A stretch of 64,000 nucleotides of DNA from Engraulis encrasicolus (GCF_034702125.1 NC_085867.1:42899983-42963982); one strand, 5' to 3'; shown: positions 11,504-25,672, counted from the first letter of the stretch. Translations and numbers: made by a program. Notes: generated by a model from the letters alone, not told the origin.

Positions 11504-12163
11504 CAGTGGTGTAGTCTACTTTTTTATGGTGGGTATACTGTATATTTGAGTGTGGTGGAAAGTGCGCACATCCAGCAAAAAAGCTTTCCTGGTGAACCAG
11601 AAGCTATGTGTTGACGCCCAGGGGGCTGGGCTACACAAACCAGGCTACTGGTTCACCAGGAAACAAAAAAGCATCAGCAGGTGCCAAATCAAAAAACTGT
11701 CACATGTAGGAGCGGGAAAGGATCTGCACACTGCTTGCAAAAGACTTAATTTATTAGAGGCAACGTTTCGATCATACTGTAGATCTTCTTCAGGCATCTT
11801 GATGTAGTCTTGGTGTAGTCTACATAGTCTACATAGAACGCGGGTATACGGAGTACCCACTTAAAATTGATTGATCCATTGTTTTGAATAGTGCAAATAT
11901 ATCCAGTATACCCACTTCAAAAAATGCTCAAATATACAGTATATCTTGATGCCTGAAGAAGATCTATGATCGAAACGTTGCCTCTAATAAATTAAGTCTT
12001 TTGCAAGCAGTGTTCAGATCCTTTCCCGCTCCTACATATACTGTATATTTGAGCATTTTTTGAAGTGGGTATACTGGATATATTTGCACTATTCAAAACA
12101 ATGGATCAATCCATTTTAAGTGGGTACTCCGTATACCCGCGTTCTATGTAGACTACACCACTG
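11504..12163. mobile_element. 660-bp hAT-like element with nested palindrome
   Basis: Termini are CAGTGGTGTAGTCTAC and its complement, flanked by CCTGGACT at 11496-11503 and 12164-12171. The interior holds two arms of a further inverted repeat (about 11697-11805 and 11940-12036) carrying CAACGTTTCGATC and a CTTCTTCAGGCA motif. A second inverted copy of the terminal region lies between them. A 193-bp relative without this core lies at 48399. Confidence 0.85.
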
Positions 12164-12656
12164 CCTGGACTTGTCAGTACCTGAGTTTTTTTCCCCTTCT
12201 TCAGCCTTTTCCAAGATCTTGGTCATTGTAATGGGGGCAGCGCTTTGTTTACATTTCAAAAAAACATTTTTATTTATTCCAACATCCGAAAGGTTATACA
12301 ACATCAACAGACAACTAGCAAACAGTGGTACCTTTTGGGAAAATATTTGGAGTAGGCCTATGTTATTTTTTTTAAAAACGCAAACAAACGCTGCCCCCAT
12401 TAGAATAGCTCATATCTCGGAAAGGGCTTAATCGAAAAATGTGGCATCACCGGTTACTGACAAGTCAAGGGTAGCGTGAGCAATACAACAGCATATTGAA
12501 ATTGACTGAACTGGTTCTTTAACAGCTTCGCTATTTAACCTCAATTTTCTCTTTATTTATTTCCATCTGGTGATGTTGATTTAATTGGCTGTTTTAACTA
12601 CTTGACCAATGACTAGAAAACATAGATAGTACTGTACACTGTCTGTGTGTATCCAT

Positions 12657-13032
12657 TAGGGCTGCACGATTATGGAAAAAATCATAATCACGATTATTTT
12701 GGTCAAAATCGTAATCACAATTAATAATCACGATTATTGTTTTTTTGCAGATTTTTTTGAAAATTATAACAAGATGAAATATAGCCAAAAAAGAATTATA
12801 TTCAGGATGAGCAAAATAGTATGAATTGTAATAACTATGTAAAGGCAATAGCATGAAACTTAGGTGGACAGATTTCTGGCCAGAAACACCAGCCTGTCAG
12901 TATGTTCTGTCTTCAAGGACGCTCTCAAAGGTAGGTCACTATTGCCACGATTAAATCACGATTAATATCACGACTTCAATTTCACAAATTTATCACGATT
13001 TTCGATTATTTTCGATTAATTGTGCAGCCCTA
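12657..13032. mobile_element. 376-bp hAT-like MITE with 8-bp target duplication
   Basis: Termini are TAGGGCTGCACGATTA and its counterpart ending GTGCAGCCCTA, flanked by GTATCCAT at 12649-12656 and 13033-13040. The interior is rich in ATCACGATTA-type motifs. Confidence 0.88.
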
Positions 13033-13040
13033 GTATCCAT

Positions 13041-13542
13041 TAGAATTGAATCATAAACTAGAGATTCATTTTAGCTTCTATGCATGGGAATGTCTTTTCA
13101 TTACCTCAGTGGCATCCAGTTGACCTAGAAAGTCAAACTGAGAAAACCTTTACATTGTAGATGATAGACTAGGCTATTTGGAACGAAGCCACATTCCATC
13201 ACACTTGGATCCTAACATAGGCCTACACTCTTTTTGGTTTCTTTGCATGAATGTATAGCCTCATTGGGGACTCGACTGTTATTTATTGTCGAGGTCACTG
13301 GAGGGAAATAGGGGAGAGTCATGCTATGTTTTTCTTTGTTGAGGGGAGGGTACAAACAAAAGAAGAAATAAAATCATATTGTCATTATTGTTCAAAAAAG
13401 GTCACATGCTCCCATACAGGCCTATTAGTGCCAGCTACACTTTGCTTTAATATAGAATACTAATGCCATCAATGTCACTCAAGACAATATGGACAGACAA
13501 TGTGTGATTAAAAGAAATGAGAGTACTGACTGACACACAAAC
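13041..13542. other. Intergenic, nothing recognised
   Basis: Unique-looking AT-rich DNA without an exon, RNA or repeat that I can support. Confidence 0.4.
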
Positions 13543-13630
13543 ACACAAACGCACAGGCACACGCACGCGCGACTGCACACACACTCTCACACACGCGCTC
13601 ACCCACACACACACGTGCACACTCACGCGT

Positions 13631-13688
<58 letters not shown>

Positions 13689-13701
13689 GACTGTGCGCGC
13701 A

Positions 13702-13793
<92 letters not shown>

Positions 13794-13795
13794 AG
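13543..13795. repeat. (CA)n array, partly interrupted by CGCG
   Basis: Long CA runs at about 13631-13681 and 13707-13792 are separated by GTGCGCGACTGTGCGCGC. Open frames of His-Thr or Cys-Val dipeptides here are artefacts. Confidence 0.97.
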
Positions 13796-13927
13796 TCTTA
13801 AAATAATGAGAAACAGACAGCACAGAGACATTTAAAAAAAACTGTTCGGCTCTGTGACTCATGGGCGTGGACTCATCGGGCAATCTCCCATGTGTGACCA
13901 TTGCAACAGAGAAACAGTGATCCTTAA

Positions 13928-13928
13928 T

Positions 13929-13984
<56 letters not shown>

Positions 13985-14153
13985 CTCTGTCTCTCTCCCT
14001 CTCTCTCTCTCTCTCTCTGTCTGTCTGTCTGTCTCTTTCTCTCCCTCTCTCTCTCTGTCTCTCTCTCCCACTCTCTCTCTCTCTGTCTGTCTCTCTCTCT
14101 CTGTCTGTCTCTCTCTCTCTCTGTCCCTCTCTCTCTCTCTCTCTCTCTCCCCC

Positions 14154-14239
<86 letters not shown>

Positions 14240-14318
14240 TCTCTCTCCCTCTCTCTCTCTCTCCCCCTCTCTCCCTCTCTCTCTCTCTCCCCCCCCCCTC
14301 TCTCTCCCTCTCCTTCCA
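13928..14318. repeat. Compound (CT)n / (CTGT)n pyrimidine tract
   Basis: About 390 bp is almost pure pyrimidine on the plus strand, mixing CT, CTGT and CCCT units. Mirror symmetry and length make it a candidate triplex-forming tract. Its Arg-Glu or Leu-Ser frames are not genes. Confidence 0.95.
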
Positions 14319-14739
14319 TGTTTCATGCAGCAGGGCTTGGTGGTGGGGGTGGGGGTTGCAGAGTTGGCAGTGCAGGCGGTGCGCAGGCTTCCCTGCTTTA
14401 CTGAGCTAGAATTACAGCCTGAGCGCTGAGCTCTGACAGCACTAAAACCAAATAGTTTCTGGCACGCAGCAGTAGTAGACTCAGAAACAGCAGAGCAGAC
14501 TATAAGGAAATGTAGGGAAAGCGTAAGGTAGTCTATTGTTACTGATATTATGTGCTATATGGTATTCATTCTGTATACTGCATACAATATACATTCTATG
14601 GTAGGCTACTATACATACAGTATATGGTGTGTTGTAGCCTACAGTAGCAATCATGTTGCATACATACACACAAAAAGTCAAGATAAACGTGTTCAGTACA
14701 CATAAAAGAGCCATAGTAGTTCTAATTATTGTGCATTGT

Positions 14740-14916
14740 AGAAGTCCCTCAGTTCAACAAGAAAGAAAAAAAAAGACAAAAAGAATGGGACAGGAAGCAC
14801 GTGGGAGAGAGAGACGGGGGAGGATCGATTCGGGAAATGACCTCAGGTCAGGAATCGAACCCGAGTCGCCCACGTAGCAGTCCGGTGCCCAGCAGAATAA
14901 GCCACGACTGGGCCTC
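14740..14916 (-). mobile_element. tRNA-derived SINE, minus strand
   Basis: Read on the minus strand it starts GGCCCAGTCGTGGCTTA and carries a box B-like GGGTTCGATTCC, then a purine-rich body and an A-rich stretch. The acceptor stem does not pair, so this is a SINE head, not a tRNA gene. Confidence 0.7.
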
Positions 14917-14948
14917 CTCTTGTTACTCTTATTCTAATGTGTCCTTTA

Positions 14949-15184
14949 CGGTAGGGACACATAGGAGGCAAAGCGAGCGAAGCGTAGACAGGCGAAATCC
15001 ACCCGTCATCAGGAATGGAACAGTTATGTTGTTGATTTGATTGGGCCGCGGCAGGCGAATTCGCTCCTCATTTGCATAACATTAAACTTTCTTTAATAAT
15101 TTCGCTCCTGTTCGCTTGCTTTCGCCTGCCTTCGCTTCTCTCATAGGAATGAATGTCAAAGTTCGCGTGTATGTGTCCCTACCG
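14949..15184. mobile_element. 236-bp MITE with TTA target duplication (Harbinger-like)
   Basis: Ends are CGGTAGGGACACATA and TATGTGTCCCTACCG, flanked by TTA on both sides. The interior has repeated TTCGC/GCGAA motifs. Confidence 0.75.
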
Positions 15185-16174
15185 TTACTGTCCCATGCTT
15201 GCATTTAGCAACCATGCCTTGGCTCTTATAGAGCTCTGCCTTGTCTGCAGTAATGTAGTATGTGGGTCAGTGACGTTTCAGCAGTCGCACAGTCAGGGAG
15301 ACGCAATGACAGTCAGCGGCAGCCACTGCCAGCCACTATTATATGTCTCTTTTTTGTTTGTTTGTTTTTAGTGGACTATCTAAGAACCATATTCATTCCA
15401 GCATATCAACCACCAATTAATAATTAATTAATTTATGGGCATTGGATGCCGTTGTGCCAGACACATTTACAACACCCATTTGCCAATCCCACTTGTAACA
15501 AATGCCACTAGACTGACGGTGCCCATCCACTAGTCAGTTTGACGCAAGCCGTACCAACGCATTCAATTCATTTTCAATGAAATGCGGCATATCGTCGTTA
15601 CCGGACTCGCAATGCATTTTGGGATTCCGGCGCGGCGAGCGTGGCTCCGGTGGCACGTCAAAAAGTTGAGCTCTCCTGAAAGTTATGCAAATTAGCAGCG
15701 GCTGACGGACTGCGTTACCCAATGACTGTTGATTACATGAAGATGTCCCATGATACCTGTGGTCATCACGAAGGTGCATTTCCCTCGGTAAAAGTAGATT
15801 TTTGGCATCTATCGAACTTTTGGATGTACAAAATATAGACTACAAGCATGTATGTTGCATGTGCTTATGATGCCTGGGTTCAAATGATTATGTTCGATTT
15901 CGACCATAAGCATAACAACACGAGGCCAAGCTGTGTGTGAAAAAAACACATGTGCCGAGTTCGGTAAGAGCATGTTGAACTGTAATTTAGGGGCAGTTGG
16001 TTTGCTATATCGATAAAAACGGCTAGAAATGTAGATTGATATACTTCCTGTATATAACTCCCGGGCCACGCGAGCTGTAGTAGCAGTGCGTCGACACTGG
16101 GACATCCAGTACGTCGAGCTGCGATAACGTAACGCTATAATGGATTTCTAGACTAACAGGCCATGTTCTATTAA
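15185..16174. other. Intergenic, nothing recognised
   Basis: A patch near 15535-15720 has somewhat higher CpG density than its surroundings. It has no splice sites, protein-like frame or inverted ends that I can support. Confidence 0.4.
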
Positions 16175-16450
16175 AGGGGTATGCCACTATTTTGGGGCTT
16201 AATACAGTTAAAATCGTTGGCTGGGGTTTATAAAGGTGGTAAAGTGTCTTATTTTTGGTGTTAAGCGTTGTCTTGCTTTAAGACAAGTTAAAAGAAGGAA
16301 TATGTCGCTAAGCTAGTGAAAGTCAATGGATCCATGTAGCATTGTAGCATGCTACATGGATCCATTGAATTTCACTAGCTTAGCGACATGCTCCCTCTTT
16401 TAACTTGTCTTAAAGCAAGACAACGGCTTACATGAAAAATAAGACAGTAT
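16175..16450. mobile_element. Palindromic MITE, right end missing (TTAA type)
   Basis: Begins AGGGGTATGCCACTATT directly after TTAA and folds around GCATGCTACATGGATCC near 16345. It matches the complete copy at 62168-62508 until about 16450, where the terminal part of the right arm is lost. Confidence 0.8.
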
Positions 16451-16681
16451 TTCCAGGTGGGTCCTGCACCCTCGTGGGCACTTAACATTTCTGAAAATAA
16501 GGGCCCACAAGGGTGCAGGGCCCACCGATGAGTCGCTTATGCACCACTAATTATGAGGGGCCTTCGTAAGCCAAAAGTGCCCTGGCCCTCGTAAGCCAAA
16601 CGTGCCCTGGCCGTATTTCTCCCCCAGTCCCGCCCTGCATCCCACCATATTGTATTTCACCTCCTCAGTACTCACAGGGTG

Positions 16682-16947
16682 GATTCCAATATGTGGACTT
16701 CCGTCCTCCCTTGCTCACTTGCCTGTTTGTGACCTCATGATGACTTATTGCAGAAAATGAATTGCAAATATCTTGCAAAAGCACAATTCTAATGGCATTT
16801 CCTCATTTGCAATCAGGATGGTTGATTGATTGATGTGGCTACGCTGACAGCGGGGGAAACTTCATTGTTTTCTCCACGCAGTCGGGGCATCAGCAAAACG
16901 CAAGGTGACAAGCACAAGTGGAGGACAGGAGTCCGCATATTGGAATG
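16682..16947. mobile_element. 266-bp inverted-repeat MITE, copy 1
   Basis: Ends are GATTCCAATATGTGGAC and GTCCGCATATTGGAATGC. A second copy of the same length lies at 55700-55965. No clear target duplication. Confidence 0.65.
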
Positions 16948-17159
16948 CACACACAGACACAAAGCAGCCCTCCATAGCCCTCAGTCAGTCTCGCTCGCCC
17001 CCTCATAACCCACACACCTCTTTCCTCTCCGGGGCTTGGCAGAGTGCCCACGGATCTGCAGCGACAGTGTCCAGTGTCTGACCTTTCTCCTTTACTGAGT
17101 CACTGGGCGTATTTACCGGCTGCACGTGGCTGTAACCATGCATGTGCTTCCACAGAAGA

Positions 17160-17565
17160 CAGAGACAGAGAGACACACAGAGACACACTCATGCACGCAC
17201 ACACACACGCACAAACACACACACATGCACGAACACACACACATGCACACACAACACACACAACTTACACGCACACACAAACACACACTCTCTCACGCAC
17301 ACACACAACAGACACACACACACACACATTTTCTCTCTGTCTCTCGATCTCTCAGTAAGACATGCGCACGCACGCACGCACGCACGCACACACGCACACA
17401 CACACACACACACTTTCAGAGCAGCAGCAGCCAGACATAAGCTCACAGGCATCCACCAATCTGGAGGGCGACCCGCTGACATGCAGAGGGAAGACACGCG
17501 TCTGATTGGCCCTGTCAAGCACCTGCTTTGATCCTGTTGCTGACAGGAAATACAGGGCTTCCAAA

Positions 17566-17663
<98 letters not shown>

Positions 17664-17778
17664 CATGCAGAGGGTGCAAACACACACATACAGCACATAC
17701 AGTACACAATAGAGTTGGCATGAATTCCAAAAAACACACACACACACTTTCTCTGTCTCCCTATCTCTCCGTCCGTAA

Positions 17779-17856
<78 letters not shown>

Positions 17857-17859
17857 CGG

Positions 17860-17927
<68 letters not shown>

Positions 17928-18047
17928 AGCATGCAGAGGGTGCAAACACACACATACTACAGCACATAGGCACATCCATACAGTACACAATAGAGTTGGC
18001 ATGAATTCCAAAACACACACACATTCAACAAACACACACACACACGG

Positions 18048-18129
<82 letters not shown>

Positions 18130-18130
18130 C
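17160..18130. repeat. (CA)n block with duplicated spacer
   Basis: Four long CA arrays (about 17170-17412, 17567-17662, 17779-17925 and 18050-18128) are separated by unique spacers. Two spacers (17662-17740 and 17928-18020) share GCATGCAGAGGGTGCAAAC and AGAGTTGGCATGAATTCC, so a unit of roughly 270 bp has been tandemly duplicated. Long Thr-His and Cys-Val frames across it are spurious. Confidence 0.95.
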
Positions 18131-18210
18131 CAGACACATGGGCACATGTTTGGACCTAGCACCTACACTGTTCACCTGTAGTCAATCCAGCAGAGCAGTT
18201 ACTAGAAAGA

Positions 18211-18791
18211 CCTGTGTGAAGTTGGCACCCCATATGTTGCAAATATGAATAAAAGTATATTGATTCGTTTGTGCACGATTGTGCAGGCAAAATGAGCGTT
18301 TGTGCACAAACCGTCTTTAAGATATAACTTTTAAGATTTAAATAACGTAAATAAAATAGCAAAACCAAACAAAATAACATACAAATGGTTTGTGCACAAA
18401 CCTTAATCTTCGCCACACACGCATGCATAAACGAAGTACAAACAATTCCAAGCATTTTTGAGTAATTTGGATGTTAGCGGGGTCTGCGTCACCTACTTCC
18501 AAATAATTAAAAGTGAAATTATATAAAAACGGTCTGTGCACAAACGTTAATTTTGCCTGCACAATCGTGCACAAACAAAGCACAAATAATTCCAATCATT
18601 TGGAGTCATTTGGATGTTAATGGGGTGCTGAGTAACCTAATGTCAATTAAGGTCATAGAGTTAAATATCTTAAAGACGGTTTGTGCACAAACGCTCATTT
18701 TGCCTGCACAATCGTGCACAAACGATGCACAAACAAATCAAAATGTTTTTAATCCATATTTTAAACTTATGGGGTGCCAACTTCACACAGG
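18211..18791. mobile_element. 581-bp Mutator-like fold-back element
   Basis: Termini are CCTGTGTGAAGTTGGCACC and its complement, flanked by an 11-bp direct repeat TACTAGAAAGA (18200-18210 and 18792-18802). Inside, the palindrome GTTTGTGCACAAAC or close variants occur about four times and TGTGCAC motifs recur. Non-coding. Confidence 0.8.
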
Positions 18792-18889
18792 TACTAGAAA
18801 GACATGTTTCTCCTTATGTAAGGGCATGACGCCAGGTCCTATAAGCTGCAGTGCTGACCACAGGAGACCATACCAGAGTGAGTAGATAA

Positions 18890-19112
18890 CAGAGAGGTTC
18901 CATTGGCCCATTGTTTCCGGGTTCTATTATTGCAAGGGGGTGGGGGGGGGGGGGGTTAAATCCCCCTTTAGGCAGACCTAGGCAGACCTAAGGACTGTTC
19001 TATTCAATGCTAGCAGTATTATGACACGCGCCTTCAGACCGGAACCTGGTCATGTTAGGTGCCCATAGGAACCTATTACATTAGCATATCTCTATATACT
19101 TAAAGAATCTCT
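18890..19112 (+). repeat. Interspersed repeat, copy 1 (inverted copy at 56310)
   Basis: From TTCCATTGGCCCATTGTTTC to the TATCTCTATATACTTAA region it matches the complement of 56310-56522. It includes a direct doublet of CAGACCTAGG and a G-rich tract. The ends are not inverted repeats and the family is not recognised. Confidence 0.7.
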
Positions 19113-19302
19113 GATCATACTGCCATTCGAATACCAGAACAAATACAAAGCCTTGCACGGACTACACTTAGAGCTTTTTTACGCTGTGAAAGCGTGCTCA
19201 TGCTGCAGGTTCACTGTACCAAGATAAAACGGCTTCATAAAAAGTGTACTAACAGTAGGCCTATATATTGCACACTGCTGCATCCAACCTGTACCAAATT
19301 AA

Positions 19303-20351
19303 AGGGGCATTCCACCGGTGGAGACATGATTATGTATTGAAAGTGGGTCATATATGTAGTAGAATAGTAGGATACATTTCTAATTTGGTGCCTTCTTGGC
19401 AGAGAAAAGGCAGAAAATGACTTTTTAGTGCTTTTGTGACAACAATCCCCATAATGCATTGCAATGCTCAAGTTCCACAGGCCACACCCAGGCAGCTCTG
19501 GCAGTGACTTACTGGAGCCTCAATGCCAGTGATTTCAAAAGCACTGTTTTGAAGCGCGGTCTGCGCGATGTCATTCCACGCTCAAACTGCCTTCAATACG
19601 AAGAGTAACCTAGACGTGTCGGTTGTTTTTTTAGCTTCACAGACTCGACGACAATGAAAATTAAATATTAAATCTTTATGTCACATGCATTTTTGATCGC
19701 ACTGGCAGCCACCGCGGTAGTTTGGAACAAAGAAGTGGCTCATTTGTCGAGGATAGGTTGCACGAAGCGGAATGTTTCCTCGACCTCGGAAACACTGTTC
19801 AACTGTCCAAATAACTTCAGCGTAACTTGCAAGCGCACGTGTAGTCTTTGGTTATCGTAAATAAATGAAACGAAAAAAGCACGGGCAACTCATTTAATGA
19901 AGAGCTCACACAGTCCGTAGCCCGACGAAGGTTAGAACAAGGAAGTAGCTTGTTCTCGACTCGGGGACAGAGCAGGCTGGTCGAGAGGACCAATCAGAAA
20001 CCTATTTTCTCTACTTCCCGCCCTTCAATCCGTGCCGTCTGCATCATTCCCTGCGTCGAGACACAATTTTGGGGAGGTGCCCCAGAGTACCTGCGTGATG
20101 GGGGGGGGCTTCACTCCGTTAACTGCATCACCACGCAGGGATGCTAGTCTCGAGGCATAAACCACCCTTTACACTTCCTCCTACAATGATACAAAATGAC
20201 GATTTTTACATCATTGTAGGAGGCAGTGTTAAGGGGTGAATACAGATTTCTCCTGTCTCAGGGGGAATTTAGAGAGTGTTGCACGACCATTCGAAAGTAT
20301 AACTGGGTGTCTAGCAATGGAAAGAATAATGCAAATGGGTGGAGTGTCCCT
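19303..20351. mobile_element. 1.05-kb element with TTAA target duplication
   Basis: Left end AGGGGCATTCCACC and right end GGTGGAGTGTCCCT are imperfect inverted repeats, each next to TTAA. The interior includes an inverted pair (TTACACTTCCTCCTACAATG near 20170 and CATTGTAGGAGG near 20212). No long reading frame, so it is non-autonomous. Confidence 0.65.
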
Positions 20352-20715
20352 TTAAATGTAAACGGTACAAACATTAAAATCAATTGACAGGGGACTGCTA
20401 CATGGATAATATCTATTTTGGTTGAACTTTGCGGTATACATGTACAATGTATACTAGTTTTTACAAAATACATACCATATGGAATTTTGTTTAAAAGGCA
20501 AAACAGCTCAAAAACGGCAGTGATGAGGCCAGTATAACAGTCACAACGTGTCAGGTAGGTATGGGAAAGAACAAACACTCACTCACACACAAACAGTCAC
20601 TACTCCAATATTCAGGCGCCAACTTTTTTGGGGGCAGTTGGAAAAAAGGACTATTAGGAAGTCACAATATACTTTCCATTTTTATTCTAAATGTGCAAAA
20701 TGTGAAGTGTATATA

Positions 20716-21740
<1,025 letters not shown>

Positions 21741-21746
21741 TCTATA

Positions 21747-22480
21747 TATGAAAGGGACACTGTGCAGGAAATGGTCAAAAAGGGTACTGCAACTGTGCTG
21801 ATCATTTATTGCAGGGGTGTCAAACTTAGGCCCGCGGGCCAAATCTGGCCCGCGGAGTCTTTTTATTCGGCCCGCGAGATCATTTCAAATGTGTATTACA
21901 GTTGGCCCTCATACATCATTAATGTACAGTGTACCAAGACTTGAACATGAAATTTGGTGTTTCTCAGAAGTATGAGCGGGCCCAGGCCAATGACACAGCT
22001 CACACTCCTATGCAACACAATATGTGCCAGTGTGTGTGAAATTAAACTATGAGCATTAAGTGCGTGCCTGCAAGATTTTAGTCCATTTATTAACAAATAA
22101 TCTTGAGTTCGGCCCTCGACTTCGTTCCATATCTTGATTTTGGCTCTCAGTCAATTTGAGTTTGACACCCCTATTGGAACTGGGCTGCCTATTGCCAAAT
22201 TTGATCTTTACATGAAAGTTTACTAAGTAATAACCAAATATTTTCTAATATGGTCCAAATACAGTCATTTTTGCAGCTAAAAATGGCTATTTTTTGAAAT
22301 TCAAAATGGCGGACCATGGAGAAGATCCCCCTTTTCATGTATGAAAAGTGCAATTTTTCCAGTCATAATGAATACTTGGGATTTGATGGTGGTGGTAAGT
22401 ATTCATGAAAAAGGTAACATTAGTGAATGGGCAGCATGAATTCTGGAAATAAACAACTAAAAATCTCTTAAGGATGCACT
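21747..22480 (+). mobile_element. TTAA-family interspersed repeat split by a hAT-like MITE
   Basis: Its outer parts match 46364-46800 (AGGGACACTGTGCAGGAAAT at the start, GGGCAGCATGAATTCTGG near the end). The copy at 46437-46500 represents the uninterrupted state at the insertion point. Confidence 0.75.
21812..22173. mobile_element. hAT-like MITE (CAGGGGTGTCAAAC type)
   Basis: Inverted ends are CAGGGGTGTCAAACTTA and GAGTTTGACACCCCT. Subterminal GGCCCGCGGGCC is typical of this common fish family. Target duplication is unclear. Confidence 0.8.
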
Positions 22481-22726
22481 AAGGGCATGCCCCATCTAAA
22501 TTGTGGAGCGGCCACTTTGGGGGGAAAAGGACAAGCAAAAATAAAACATCGGCCGCCGAGGACTGTCTGGCCACTGGGAAAATGCTCTGTATGCCAGATG
22601 ACCAGGCCACACGGTAGCCAAGAGGCCTTGCACTGTGTAAAAAGGATAGCCACAGGGAGTGGGGTTGTGTTAAAGCTAAAAGTCTCTCTGTTGATTTCTA
22701 ATGCACACACACACACACACACACAC

Positions 22727-23225
22727 TAGGGATGGTACAAACCGCACTGAAAACCGAAATCGTACAATTCACACACCATACCGAAACGTGAAATGCAGTC
22801 CGTGGCAAACCGCAATTCATGTACTGCCCAGAAAAATACGCAAAACAGAGATTCTAGGAGTACCTTATCCAGTCTCTCTGATTAACACATTAGTATATAA
22901 GACCAATCAGAGGATGAAGCAATTAAAATCACACCATTTCCACATTATAAGCCTATACAAACCACATGTAGGACATTTAAGTCTGATTCTATTAGCCACT
23001 TGAAAGAGGGCATTTGGGACACTCAGACAGCGCACATCAGCTGACGACAGCTGATTCAACTTGCGTGTCATCACTTTATAATTTCAGTTATATAAATATG
23101 GTTTAATATTCCCAGTGCACCATTTTTCATGAACTAAAAAAAAAGAACCGTAGACAACCGAAAACCGTGACCTTGAAACCGTGATATGAACCGAAACGTG
23201 AATTTTGTGAACCGTTCCATCCCTA
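22727..23225. mobile_element. 499-bp hAT-like MITE, ACCG-rich family, copy 1
   Basis: Starts TAGGGATGGTACAAACCG and ends GAACCGTTCCATCCCTA. It lies inside a CA microsatellite, so the 8-bp ACACACAC flanks fit a target duplication but do not prove it. Both ends carry repeated AACCG motifs. Related copies are at 34263 and 39972. Confidence 0.85.
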
Positions 23226-23268
23226 ACACACACACACAAACACATTTACACAGTGCAGCACACATACG

Positions 23269-24079
<811 letters not shown>

Positions 24080-24111
24080 GGTTGGCATGGAGAGAGAGAG
24101 GGAAAGAGAGA

Positions 24112-24195
<84 letters not shown>

Positions 24196-24312
24196 ATGAA
24201 AGCTGTGTGTCTGTGCGCTCATGCGTGTGTGTTTGTGTGTGTGTATGTGTGTGTGTATGTGTGTGTGTGTGTGCGCGCGCGTGCGTGCGTGCGTGTGTGT
24301 GTGTGTGTGTGT
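24080..24312. repeat. (GA)n followed by (GT)n/(GC)n
   Basis: Pure purine GA at about 24090-24194 is followed after about 30 bp by GT/GC alternation at 24224-24312. Reading frames here are artefacts. Confidence 0.96.
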
Positions 24313-24464
24313 GGCATACAAGTAGAGAATGGGGCACCTGGCACAGACCTTTCCAGCAGTCAGGGATTTGAGGCTGTGTTTGGCAGGAGGTGAGGAGAGA
24401 TGGGGCTTAAAAGGGCTGGCTGCTCAGGGAGCCAGGGAGCATAGCACTCGTACATCCCCAACAA

Positions 24465-25430
24465 CAGGCCTGCCTGTCTGCCTGCCCGACTCTCTCTCTG
24501 TCTGCCTGCCTGTCTTTCTGCTTTCCTGTTTCTGCATGCCTGGCTGCTTGTCTCCCTGTCTGCCTGCCTGTCTCTATATCTCTCTGTCTGCCTGCTTGCC
24601 TGCCTGTCGCTTGCCTGTCTCTCTCCCTGTCTGTTTGCCTGTCTCTCCCTGCCTGTCTGCCCCTCTGTCTGCCTCTCTATGTCTCCCTCTATCTGCCTGT
24701 CTGCTTGCTTCCCTGTCTGTCTCCCTGCCTTTCTGCCTGTCTCCCTGTCTGCTTGCCTCCCTACCTGTCTGTCTTGCCTGTCTCTCCCTCTCTCTCTGCC
24801 TGCCTGTCTCTCTCTGACTACATTCCTGTCTCTGCCTGCCTGTATCTCTCTCTCTGCCTGCCTGAATGTCTGCCTGTCTCTCTCTATCTACCTGTCTGCC
24901 TGCCTGTCTCTCTTTCTCTGCCTGGCTGCATGTCTCTCTCCCTGGCTGTCTTCCTGCCTGTCTCTCTTTCTTTGTCTGCCTGCATGTCTCTCTCCCTGGC
25001 TGTCTGCCTGCCCGTCTCTCTCTCTGCCTACCTGCATGTCTCTCTCCCTGGCTGTCTGCCTGCCCGTCTCTCTTTCTCTGCCTGCCTGCATGTCTCCCTG
25101 CCTGCCTCTCTCCCTGGCCGTCTGCCTGCCTGTCTGTCTGAATGTCCGACTGCTACCTGCCTCTCTCCCTGCCTGCCTATCTGCTTGCATGCATGTCTGT
25201 TTGTCTTCCTGCCCACTGGCCAACCTTCCTGCTTGCCTGCCTGCCGGTCTATCTACCAGCCTGCCTGTCTCTCTGCCTGCCTGTCTGTCTCTCTCCCTGC
25301 CTGTATGTCTGTTTCTCTGACTGCCTGTCTGTCTGGCTCTCTCTGCCTGCCTGCCTGTTTCTCTGCATGTCTATCTCTCTCCCTGTCTGTCTGTTTCTCT
25401 GTCTGCCTGTCTGTCTCTCTGCCTCTGTAC
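24465..25430 (+). repeat. Degenerate CTGCCTGTCT minisatellite, about 1 kb
   Basis: Pyrimidine-rich array of CTGCCTGTCTCTC units. A higher-order period of about 56 bp, built on CATGTCTCTCTCCCTGGCTG, is visible at 24905-25110. Long Leu-Ser-Cys-Pro frames in all three phases are by-products of the repeat. Confidence 0.93.
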
Positions 25431-25552
25431 TGGATGGCGCGGCAAAGCACATTTTACAGGTAGCCTACACATCCTGGCTGTCACACATGAACCACCAGCT
25501 GAGGTCCTGATAACAGCCATTTCGAGAAAGCACAAAAAAAACCAACTAACAA

Positions 25553-25672
<120 letters not shown>

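Noticed and set aside
13447..18175. Long Cys-Val, His-Thr, Leu-Ser and Arg-Glu reading frames
   Set aside because: They are translations of CA, GT, CT and GA microsatellites, open in several frames at once.
24329..25510. Leu/Cys/Pro-rich frames up to 252 codons
   Set aside because: They come from a CTGCCTGTCT repeat array and are open in all three forward frames, with no splice or start context.
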